The translations under genes and the position numbers were made by a program. Under the pieces are notes generated by a model. That model was not told where the DNA came from. It was given only the letters and a program-made list of their open reading frames with translations, and ran no database searches. Source: Mesostigma viride (taxonomy: Eukaryota; Streptophyta; Mesostigmatophyceae; Mesostigmatales; Mesostigmataceae). From it: a stretch of 64,000 nt of DNA. This document shows positions 32,601 to 41,692 of this stretch, in pieces. Positions within the stretch are counted from its first letter, which is position 1; the number at the start of each line of letters is the position of its first letter. The stretch lies in NCBI GenBank assembly GCA_009746045.1, contig RPFO01000076.1:2146479-2210478 (forward strand), read 5' to 3'.

Positions 32601-33722
32601 ACGCCTGGCAGTACGCCTTGTCAGTTGGATGATTAATGGCCACCTCCGGCAAACCCGAAGTGTGATAGCATCCTCGATTCGGCCCTGGTATGCGGGGGGG
32701 TGTATTCGTGGCGACAACACTTCGTGCTTAAATACCGGCCATCTTTGTGTCTTTGCATGCAGGTAGTGCAGACGTGCTTTGTCTTGTCCCAGCTGGCCGA
32801 CCTTTTCGTAACGTTTTTTTATGGAGATGTGGATTAGCAACCAATTTGGTGCATGCCGCCCCCCTGTGATTTAGATATCTGTTTGTGTCTGTTCTTTCAC
32901 AGCCAGTCATGGCTGTCTGCAGTATTGGCATTGCCAGTTGAATGGCTTCACTGACTCGTACTGCATGTTCGCAACTGGATGTCTGTGCCTGCACGATGCG
33001 GGGATCACGACTTTTGATGCATTGTGGAGAAAGTGCAGGTGCGTATTGCTTTTGCTGCCTGGCATGGCCTTCAGATGCGACGACTATCTGCCACTCGGCT
33101 GCGGCATCGTGGCTTGCAGAGGTTGTGTACCTCTTGAATCAGGGTAGCTTCTGGTTTTTGAATGGCTTGCCGTGTTTTGCAGGCCAGTCCACGTCAGGCC
33201 GACATGTTGTACCTCTCCAGAAAGTCCCCAGCTGTGATTTCCACAATCCCCCCTCAACTGCCTCTACCAAGCGCACGTCACTTATTTGCGTTGTGATGCC
33301 CTGCTATGTCCTGCAATACCCTGTGCTATGTCGCAATGCACTTCAACGCTCCACGATCTTCATTTCCCTCCTTGATCGCCGTGTGCTGTGCTGTGCATTG
33401 CAGGTTATGGCCCATCCATACTGCACAGCAATCAGTACGCTCACGAAAGGGACCAGGGCGTGATTTTAGGGAAGAGTTCCATACACGCGAGATATGAGAC
33501 GTGCTGGCATCGATGCCCGCTGTGGGCTGAGCTGTGGTGATGATATAGTTGGGGAGTTAGGTCGGTAGTTATGACAGCAAAGCACATATTGTGAGACTCG
33601 CTTCACTCAGCGCTCTTCCTCACATGCATTTCATATTACACATGCCGGATACATGCATCAGTCGCCTTGACGGGTGATGTTACTTTATAAGCGCGTAAAC
33701 GCGAGTCGACCTACGCAGAGTG
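29626..33722. other. CACTA interior without a recognised gene
   Basis: About 4.1 kb. It holds AATTAATT runs (29.4-29.6 and 30.18-30.21 kb), an inverted pair of the 17-bp motif GAGACAACCAGCGCAG(A/G) near 29869 and 30640, and short GTCAAGCCTGTCA repeats (31985-32025). Several open frames of 60-175 codons occur on both strands, the longest at 32942-33463 plus, none with a motif I recognise. This could be captured host DNA with exons too decayed to call. Confidence 0.4.
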
Positions 33723-33727
33723 CAGAG

Positions 33728-34542
33728 TGTTTGGATTGGGAGAGGAAACTAATGGGTTTTACACAATGCCTTGTGCTTGGCCTTGCTACCCACACACCTT
33801 GCAGGTGCTGAAAGAAAGAGAGGTTGAAGACAATTTACGTGGAAGAATAAATGGCTTTATTAGAATATAATAGTTGGAGAAGAGCTTGAATGGAGGTTGA
33901 ATGGAGGTTGAATGGAGGTACCTGCCCTTAGGGGGCAGTTTCCTTTTATACCTTTTAGGCTAGGAAGGATGACATCAGCAATGACATCATCACAGAAGCT
34001 TGTAGAAACATCCTAGCATATTCCTAGCATATTCCCAGCATATTCTCAGTATATTCCAGGAATATTCCTGGCATATTCTTAGAACATTCCTAGAACATTC
34101 TAGACATGATCCAATGAGCTGGCATAATAGCTAGATGCCAAGTGTCTACATAATAATGTGCCACATAACATAATTAATAAAGTGACACATCTCTTCTCCT
34201 TGGAGTGACAAGTGTCATGCAATGAGTCTACCCACTTGTCATCATGTAAGTCATAACATGTGTCATCATGAGCTGCCAACACTTGTCAGCTCATGGACCA
34301 AACACTTGTCCAATAGGCCATAGCACCACTTGTCAATCAAATACGTGATGCTACTAGGCTGACTCAGGTACAAGTCATCCATGTCCAAGTATAGGACTAT
34401 GGCACATGAATATTGATCAGCTCATTGAGCCCAATCCATCTAGCTCATATAGCTATCAAATTCCCAGTCCATATAATAAATCCAACAAGAAATAAATCAG
34501 GCTGGGATATATTGTGGCCAGGTGGATATAATATCCCTAACA
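33728..34542 (-). repeat. Element D 3' LTR
   Basis: 815 bp, TG...CA. Contains three TTGAATGGAGG units and a run of degenerate CATATTCC(T/C)AG units (about 34010-34105). Confidence 0.95.
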
Positions 34543-34552
34543 CCCCCCTTAG
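34543..34552 (-). promoter_or_regulatory. Element D polypurine tract
   Basis: The minus strand reads CTAAGGGGGG directly before the 3' LTR. Confidence 0.7.
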
Positions 34553-35797
34553 CCACATGGGCACAATGCAAAAGATGTCTGGGTAGGTGGAATCTCAACA
34601 CCCCCCTTAACCACATGCTCGTAGCATGCCGTCCAGTTGCTACATGGTGCAACTGAAAATGAAGATGCCGTCCTCGTGAAACGCTTGAAGCTCCAACATG
34701 CGGTCATGAGCCGCACTACCGCCACTGATCCGTCCCCCCCCGGCAACGCGAATGAGTGTCCAACCATAGCAGCGACGCACTAGCTGCCCATCCTGGATGG
34801 CTGATACCCAACCCTTAGTTGGAAAAAGTGCTCTAGATGCTACATTCCCCCCTCACTCAAAGCGGCTGCCCATGGACACAATAGGGCCACACAGTCCCAC
34901 ACATACAATACGGCAACACATGCCAACAAAGAAAGTCCCTATGAGCTAACCCAAACGGTAAAGAGGTAGGGCAACGGCAACAACACGTGCTGTACACGCA
35001 CGGAGCAACATAACATACGCCATCTCACAAAATTAATGACACCAACATCACGTTTTACGCCAATATATAAACGGGGTGAACAAACAAACATATTGGCAAC
35101 AAATGCCACACAAACAAGGTGCAATACAACCTTCAACACAAGACACAGTGGCCATAACAGATAAACACGCTTCATAGCAAAGAAAACAGGACGTGCAAAA
35201 CATTACCGCCACAAAGGCGAACACAAGTAACGATTACTTCGTCACGATTCACAAATCAGTGCCCGAGAGTAAACATTACGTCCGACATTACATGCTATGC
35301 CGAAATGCACAGCCGAATTGGACACAAAGGACGTAAACATTTGCATACAAGCAATGCTCTCAGCACAAAACAAAATAACACACGCGTCACAGGCACTTTA
35401 CTTACGAAAACAAGTCGTAGACGACGATACAACGGCGCTTCACTACGCCGCAAACTAGTGCCACAAATAGCGTGCAAAAACTCTGGATATACACTCCAGG
35501 TACGTAGAAAACGTCTCGTGGGAACAATACCAAAATGCGTGGGCCATTGCCACTGAACGCATGGCAAAATAAGCACATAATTGCTGGAAGAACACAAAGA
35601 AAGAATCAGAAAACGCAGGCTTACGGCGCCTCACAATTTCCAGCAAACACGACACAAAAGTCGACATACAAGTTAATTTCCCACAGACAAAACATTAGGG
35701 CAACCTTGAGGAGTGGGGTCTGTGCATCCTGGGCGACAATTTCCAAGGGTCGTTGCAGCTAGCGCATTTGCAAATGCCATGGCCTGGCCGAACACCG
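34553..35797 (-). other. Element D noncoding remainder where integrase-RT-RNase H should be
   Basis: About 1.25 kb of sequence without a pol-like frame on the minus strand. A full copia pol needs roughly 3 kb, so the pol region has been lost or replaced. Confidence 0.65.
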
Positions 35798-37375
35798 TCA
35801 ACTGACCGACGTGATACCTTGGCAGCATTTTGCAGTCGACCTGACCGTTGGTGCTTGACAGCAGTGTGGCTGACAGGTCGCTGTCCACGTCGTTGTCGGC
35901 TCGCTCGAGGCCTCGCGCCAGCACCGGACTTGGCAGTCCAGGACTTGGAAAAATTTGCAGCTTGGTCGATTTCGCCCTCGCGCACGAATTTGTTCCCCCT
36001 CAGTTAGGCTGGCAGCGTTCGAGCGCCGCGCCTTTGGTCTGGTCGCCGGACTTTGGTTACTAGCACCAGTATCACCTGGTATGCTGGCGGCGACAACGCG
36101 CTCCGCCTGCACTGGGCTGTTCTGGACCGCGGTTTCTGGAAGTACTTCAGCGTCTGACACGGACTTCTCCATTGCGCTGGAAACTTCTCGAATTGGCGTG
36201 AACTTCCACTGGGCCGGCGCAGAGTATATAAAGCCACGCAGTGTGCGAGTAATGCCCAGTAGGCCGCCCCCGATCCCGCATACACGGGCAAGCATGGCCA
36301 GTATGACCGTTAGGCCCACGGCCAGCCACTCCGCCGCGTGTCCCGAGGCACGTGAGATGCTGCGCTCGCTGCTCGCCATTTTCTGCCCTTGACAGGCAGC
36401 GTCGTTCTTGAAGCTCGTCGCCGACGATTTCAGCTCTGGGATGGCGTCCATCGCTGCGTCCGCACCGCGCGCGGGCAAAAAGTAGGTGTTGTTCCTCGTC
36501 CCGATGCTGCAGTGCCTGCTGTCCAGCACAGCAACCCGCTGGGCGAGGTCGACCTTGTGGCCATCCTTGACGAGCTGGCCGACTGATAGAAGTCGGGTGC
36601 TCAGCCTGGGAACGAGCAGCGCGTTTTGGAGGTGCACGTCCGCGTCCTGACCCGGCAGCTTCAGTTTGACAGTCCCGATGGCTGTCGCCTTCAGTTGGCC
36701 GCCTGAGCCGGCGATTTCCCTGTCATGAGGGTGCAGGCACACGAAGTCCGACGGGCATGGCGTCATGTGACAGCTCGCTGCGGAATCCAGCACCCAGCTG
36801 GTCGGTGCTTTCTTTTCATACTGCGTGAGTGCAGCAGCATCCGACGGCGATGGCGACTCGGCGATGGTGGCGAAGACGAAGCCGGACCGCTCCGCAGCCT
36901 CCTCGGTGATACGCGCCTCGCTGGCACCTGGTGAGTGCTCCTTTCTCGCTTGGTTCCGTCGCGTTGCCTTGTTCTTGCGTTCTTGCTTCAGCTCCGGATG
37001 CTTCTCCCAGCACTGGGTGTCCACGTGCCCGGCCTTCTTGCAGTAATTGCACCGCCTCTTTCCTCCACTTTTCTTCGTAGTAGTGTGGAAAACCTGGCCG
37101 TTAGGGGAGCCCTCCTTCTTTGCTTGAGCAGAACGCCTTCCGTGCAGTAGCTCCTCCGCCTCCAGCAGCGCAGTCTTGACCTCCTTTAGCGAATCCTCCT
37201 CTCCAGTTAGGACCTTGACCAGGTCACAATAGGCCGATGCTAAGGCCTTCAACACAGCCTTGATTTCTTCCCATTTCCTCAGAGACCGCCCATCAAACGT
37301 TGTGATGGACTTGCTTGTTGCCCGGAATTGCTTGTAGCACGCTTCCTTGGTAGCCATGGTGTCTTCAGTCGCCAA
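35798..37375 (-). CDS. Element D gag-protease with an added C-terminal region
   Basis: 525 residues. The N-terminal part is helical gag, then a CCHC knuckle CNYCKKAGHVDTQC (about 110-123). The protease starts WVLDSAASCHMT (about 196-207) and continues to STRLLSVGQLVKDG, the layout of Ty1/copia protease placed directly after gag. The active-site triad is D-S-A in place of D-S-G. Past residue about 300 the sequence leaves the copia pattern and includes a hydrophobic stretch (AEWLAVGLTVILAMLARVCG) that could span a membrane, followed by an Ala/Arg/Ser-rich tail. No integrase follows. The new tail may be read-through of deleted DNA or a recombined segment. Confidence 0.85.
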   Translation of the reverse strand: MATEDTMATKEACYKQFRATSKSITTFDGRSLRKWEEIKAVLKALASAYCDLVKVLTGEEDSLKEVKTALLEAEELLHGRRSAQAKKEGSPNGQVFHTTTKKSGGKRRCNYCKKAGHVDTQCWEKHPELKQERKNKATRRNQARKEHSPGASEARITEEAAERSGFVFATIAESPSPSDAAALTQYEKKAPTSWVLDSAASCHMTPCPSDFVCLHPHDREIAGSGGQLKATAIGTVKLKLPGQDADVHLQNALLVPRLSTRLLSVGQLVKDGHKVDLAQRVAVLDSRHCSIGTRNNTYFLPARGADAAMDAIPELKSSATSFKNDAACQGQKMASSERSISRASGHAAEWLAVGLTVILAMLARVCGIGGGLLGITRTLRGFIYSAPAQWKFTPIREVSSAMEKSVSDAEVLPETAVQNSPVQAERVVAASIPGDTGASNQSPATRPKARRSNAASLTEGEQIRARGRNRPSCKFFQVLDCQVRCWREASSEPTTTWTATCQPHCCQAPTVRSTAKCCQGITSVS

Positions 37376-37428
37376 TGGAACTGGATGTCTCTGGGTTCAC
37401 AGTGGTCTTCTTGTTCCTCAGTAACAAA

Positions 37429-37440
37429 CCTCCGATACCA
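37429..37440 (-). promoter_or_regulatory. Element D primer-binding site (initiator tRNA-Met type)
   Basis: On the minus strand TGGTATCGGAGG directly follows the 5' LTR. It matches the plant-type initiator tRNA-Met 3'-end complement (TGGTATCAGAGC) at 10 of 12 bases. Confidence 0.75.
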
Positions 37441-38258
37441 TGTTTGGATTGGGAGAGGAAACTAATGGGTTTTACACAATGCCTTGTGCTTGGCCTTGCT
37501 ACCCACACACCTTGCAGGTGCTGAAAGAAAGAGAGGTTGAAGACAATTTACGTGGAAGAATAAATGGCTTTATTAGAATATAATAGTTGGAGAAGAGCTT
37601 GAATGGAGGTTGAATGGAGGTTGAATGGAGGTACCTGCCCTTAGGGGGCAGTTTCCTTTTATACCTTTTAGGCTAGGAAGGATGACATCAGCAATGACAT
37701 CATCACAGAAGCTTGTAGAAACATCCTAGCATATTCCTAGCATATTCCCAGCATATTCTCAGTATATTCCAGGAATATTCCTGGCATATTCTTAGAACAT
37801 TCCTAGAACATTCTAGACATGATCCAATGAGCTGGCATAATAGCTAGATGCCAAGTGTCTACATAATAATGTGCCACATAACATAATTAATAAAGTGACA
37901 CATCTCTTTCCTTGGAGTGACAAGTGTCATGCAATGAGTCTACCCACTTGTCATCATGTAAGTCATAACATGTGTCATCATGAGCTGCCAACACTTGTCA
38001 GCTCATGGACCAAACACTTGTCCAATAGGCCATAGCACCACTTGTCAATCAAATACGTGATGCTACTAGGCTGACTCAGGGTACAAGTCATCCATGTCCA
38101 AGTATAGGACTATGGCACATGAATATTGATCAGCTCATTGAGCCCAATCCATCTAGCTCATGATAGCTATCAAATTCCCAGTCCATAAGTAATAAATCCA
38201 ACAGGAAATAAATCAGGCTGGGATATATTGTGGCCAGGTGGATATAATATCCCTAACA
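37441..38258 (-). repeat. Element D 5' LTR
   Basis: 818 bp, TGTTTGG...CTAACA on the plus strand; near-identical to 33728-34542. Confidence 0.95.
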
Positions 38259-38397
38259 CAGAGTCCCATGTATTTTGGGGGTGTTACTTCCGCATGACAA
38301 GAACAATCGCAATTGTAGCTTTATTAAGAAAATAACCAATGCTTACAATTTTTAACATAAGACAATTGATTGATGGCAATTGCAATTGATGCGCGTG

Positions 38398-38969
38398 TGT
38401 TACGTCGCGTAACAATTCGTTGTAGTTACGGACGTAAATTAGGTCTTTTGCCTCAGTTGTCGCTAGGTTTACGTTTAGGCTCCTACCGGGACATTATTGT
38501 CTTCGTAACAGTACTGTGGTACATTGGGTGCCGTTGGGCGCCGCGCCGCGTACTTTACTAGTGGTCCTGATCCTTTGGTAGAATGTAGTGGACCAGCGTG
38601 CATCAGTAGATGTAGTGGACCAGCGTGCATCTGTAGGCGAGGGCCATGTTGGCCCGAGCGTGTTGGACCGTTGGTGACCATTTATGCGTGTTCTACCCCT
38701 TGTGTGTGCACTCGGCGTGTGTTAAATGAATTAACACATATAGGCTTGGGTCACGGCAGTGTAGTTGTGTTTCCTTCCTCTTTTCCTGGAGTAAACGGGT
38801 TTGATTAAATGGCCTATGGCATATTACAGTAGTACATATGTAAATGCATTGAGATCTGGTTCGTCTCGGTCGTCTTTCGCTAGGGGTGTAAATAGAAGCG
38901 GCCTCACTAGTTTAGGTAGTATCAGGACCGGTAGAGGTAGAGGTGGCGGCCGAGGCTTGCGGCGTAACA
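38398..38969 (+). repeat. Element E 5' LTR
   Basis: 572 bp. Holds two copies of AGTGGACCAGCGTGCATC in its middle and an ATG at 38810 that opens into the internal region. Confidence 0.96.
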
Positions 38970-39115
38970 ATGGACTCGGAGGTAGTTTAGATAGAGAGCG
39001 AGACGACGATCCTTTGCAACATACGTCATTGAATCAACCCTTCCGCGGCTGGGAAAATGAAGACGACACCTACTTGACAGGTAATGGGCGGGTCGCCTGC
39101 GAGCTGGGGGGGTAG
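38810..39115 (+). CDS. ORF starting in element E LTR, RGG-rich
   Basis: Translation from the ATG at 38810 gives MAYYSSTYVNALRS, a Ser/Arg-rich stretch and RTGRGRGGGRGLRR, crossing the LTR boundary at 38969 and continuing to an acidic part (ENEDDTYLTG). A splice-donor match ACAG/GTAATG lies at about 39079. Arg-Gly boxes bind RNA in many proteins. It may be a leader exon spliced to a downstream ORF, or fortuitous. Confidence 0.35.
   Translation, partial: WPMAYYSSTYVNALRSGSSRSSFARGVNRSGLTSLGSIRTGRGRGGGRGLRRNNGLGGSLDRERDDDPLQHTSLNQPFRGWENEDDTYLTGNGRVACELGG
38971..38984 (+). promoter_or_regulatory. Element E probable primer-binding site
   Basis: TGGACTCGGAGGTA, one base after the 5' LTR, starts with the TGG that pairs with a tRNA CCA end. 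The tRNA is not identified. Confidence 0.5.
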
Positions 39116-39483
39116 TGCTGCCTGATTCAGGACACGCCCTGCCTAGAAGATAGACCTGCTCGAAGCGGAAAATCCTTTTCTAGATAGTTCCTTTTCCTCG
39201 TCTTGTTTTCTTTAGAAAAGTGGTTCACTGTCGTAGATAGGTGATGTTTTCGGTTCGATGTTAGTGAGACGATTAGCGTCTGGGTAGGTTCCACCTTTTC
39301 CTTCGTGCTGCTGTACATTAGACGGCCGCACTCGCAGAAAGTCACTGGGTCGCTGACTTTAGGACTACGAGCGCTGGACCATTGCCGCCCTCGTCATTTC
39401 GGTGATCCAGATAACCCAGCTAAGTCGACTCCTACCCCTTCCACTCCTATCGTGACTACTCAAGAACAACAAGGTGCGTTACC
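39116..39483 (+). other. Element E leader between RGG ORF and viroplasmin-like ORF
   Basis: Noncoding leader with possible splice acceptors (TTCTTTAG near 39211, ATCCAG near 39412). No other feature seen. Confidence 0.4.
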
Positions 39484-39876
39484 ATGAGCCAACGGCGATC
39501 TTTTACTGCTCCTTCCCATTCTTCTAGCGATAATAGTCTAGCTAAATATTACGTAGTGATTACGCCTCAATGGTCCTCCATTTTCCTTTCTTGGTCCGAC
39601 GCTAGGAAGATCGTTCAGAATCGTGTATACAACGTAATTAGGTACAAGAAATTTATGTCCTTCGAAGAAGCTCAGCAGTTCCTTATAGATCATAGCCAAA
39701 CAGATTTAGGCCTTCATGTACGCCCTATTCCTTATGGTCGTCCTCCAGTAGAAGCTCTAGTCTTTGCTACCCCTCCTTCTTCTCCCCCTAAACGGGCTGC
39801 ATCTGCATCTGCTTCAGATACTCCTCTCACTTTGGAGTTTGGTTCCCTATCCATTACTGTTGTTAAAAAGGATTGA
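39484..39876 (+). CDS. Viroplasmin/RNase H1 N-terminal-like (hybrid-binding) domain protein upstream of gag
   Basis: 130 residues. Residues about 22-68 read KYYVVITPQWSSIFLSW, then SDARKIVQNRVYNVI and RYKKFMSFEEAQQFL. This is the YYVV...GIY.SW......V.G......K.F.S..EA..FL pattern of the small domain shared by eukaryotic RNase H1 N-termini (binds RNA:DNA hybrids) and caulimovirus viroplasmin. The rest is Pro/Ser-rich. It stands alone in its own frame before gag. A role in handling RNA:DNA hybrids during reverse transcription is an inference. Confidence 0.65.
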   Translation: MSQRRSFTAPSHSSSDNSLAKYYVVITPQWSSIFLSWSDARKIVQNRVYNVIRYKKFMSFEEAQQFLIDHSQTDLGLHVRPIPYGRPPVEALVFATPPSSPPKRAASASASDTPLTLEFGSLSITVVKKD

Positions 39877-39965
39877 TTTTAATTTTGTTCCTGCTGCATC
39901 CTTCAAGGTTTTTCATTTTCCTTTGTGGCTTTCTTCTAGATTCCTATTCCTTTACTTAATTAAAG

Positions 39966-40004
39966 ATGGATCCAGTGGGTGGAGATATGTCGCCTATACC
40001 TACC

Positions 40005-40040
<36 letters not shown>

Positions 40041-41692
40041 AACAATAACAACAATCGTGGTAACCGACGGGACTCACTTGAAACGGTGCACCATCTCACT
40101 CCTCAAGGTAATCTTCGTACCTCACCTCCTTCTCCTGTTGCTGGTGGTCGCCGTCGTCCCTCACTTACCCCTCCTACCTATGAACAACGTATGCAAGTCA
40201 GATTTAGTGATGACCCTTCCCTTACCTTGAACCAGGCCCCTGCCCCTCCTGCAACCGTGGCTCAACCCCCTAGCAGGTCCTCACTAACTAACAATGTTCT
40301 AGGCCTCCTTCCCACCCTGTGCCTTCCATGCCTGTTTTAACACGGGTCGTGCCTCTGCCCCTGTCGGCCCTTCTGGGCGCCCTAGTGCAGTTCCCTTTTA
40401 CCCACCTGCTTCCTGGTCCTACCCTGAGACGGCCTATGAGGCAGCCCAGGTCCCTACCCGTGTGGCTGATTTAGAAGTTAACAGTGATTTCAGCACCATG
40501 CCCCTAGATGATAGAAATTATGATCATTTTGCCTACTCCTCTCTTCGTGAGCAATATACTGTCCCCTTTTCTTATGGGCACCAGCCTGAAACGGTGGCCC
40601 CTTCTAGACCCCTACCCAAGACTTTTCCTCTTCCTTCCTTCTATCCCGCTTATGTAGCAGTGGAAGATAGTGGCCCTATGGGAAAAACTGACTCTTCTAA
40701 TCCCCCTAAGCCTCCTGCTCTTCCCCTCTTTGCTAACCTTCCCAAGCTGGATGTCAAGTCTACCCCTCAACAGTTTTTCACCTTTATTATGTTGCTTACC
40801 CAGAACACAGAGTCGTGGCAGAATCATAATAGATGGCGTCTCTCTGATGCTGTGTTAGTTCCTCACTATCTTACAACCTGCATTACTCCTGAGCTTGCTA
40901 ACCTCATTCAGTGTGAGTCTTTGGCCTCTCATGCCTACCCTAACTCTGTAGCAGAATTGTTTAAGCGTTTAGAGAACCATTTAGTCCCTCCTGATTCAGA
41001 TTGGCAGGATAGATTAGCCTTTGGTACCTTGCAGCAGGGTACTAAATCATTTAAGGATATATGAAAGAGTTTGATGCTCAGATGGTACGAATTAGGGATT
41101 TGTCGGGTGCAGAAGTACGTGCTCGCTTCCTCCAAGGCCTCAGTAGACCCTTATTACGTGAAGTCAAGCGCCAGTTCTCTGCCTACCGTTTTACTGATCT
41201 GCCCCTCAAGCATGTGCGCCAGCATCTTTTACGAGTAGCAGATTTCTTCTCCACGCCTTCTCTTCCTACCCGTTCCCGTATTAATAATATTAGCCTTACC
41301 CCGAGGAGGAGAACTCCTATGTAGAAGAATTAGATATCTGTGTGACTGACCTTTCAGCTCTGGATGTCTCTCATATCACCTGCTATCATTGTAAGGAAGT
41401 AGGTCATCTTAAACGTGAGTGCCCCAAGTTCCTTTCGGGTGCTCCCCCTCATCCCGACGCTCGCCCTCCTCGTACCCCTCAGCGTGCTCCTATTCGTCCC
41501 ACTTCAGGACGCATTCCTTCAGCTACCCCTAGTAGGCTGAATGCTGTGCAGACAGGATCCCCAGGGTTCCCCTATGATAATCAGGCTCCCGCACCCTCTT
41601 CAATCCCTCGTGACCCTCCAGCAGTGGCTTTTCCGCCAGGGTCTTCTTCGGGGTTCGTTCCTATGGATTTGGGGGGGGAGGGGGAACAGTAG
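39966..41692 (+). pseudogene. Element E gag with zinc knuckle, frameshifted
   Basis: Starts MDPVGGDMSPIP followed by an Asn tract encoded by an AAT repeat (40007-40038). A Pro/Ser-rich region leads to a capsid-like part (40462-41064: LPKLDVKSTPQQFFTF, ESWQNHNRWRLSDA, GTLQQGTKSFKD), then 41061-41324 and a CCHC knuckle CYHCKEVGHLKREC at 41381-41422. Frames change near 40300, 41058 and 41300. At the last two, one additional base in a short run (T or C) would keep the protein open. Gag forms the particle and binds element RNA. Confidence 0.8.

Larger units (their letters stand above)
33723..38263 (-). mobile_element. Element D: deleted Ty1/copia retrotransposon, canonical layout
   Basis: LTRs 33728-34542 and 37441-38258 begin TGTT and end AACA, flanked by a perfect 5-bp target duplication CAGAG (33723-33727, 38259-38263). 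Minus-strand coding. A primer site for initiator tRNA-Met and a polypurine tract are present. Only gag and protease remain; integrase, RT and RNase H are absent. LTRs differ by a handful of small indels and one or two substitutions. Confidence 0.93.

Noticed and set aside
32942..33463. 173-codon plus-strand frame as a gene
   Set aside because: Cys/Ser/Leu-rich without motif, no start context or exon signals, and several competing frames overlap.
36230..36330. Envelope gene in element D from its hydrophobic segment
   Set aside because: A single possible helix with no signal peptide, cleavage site or receptor-like domain; more likely a by-product of the deletion.
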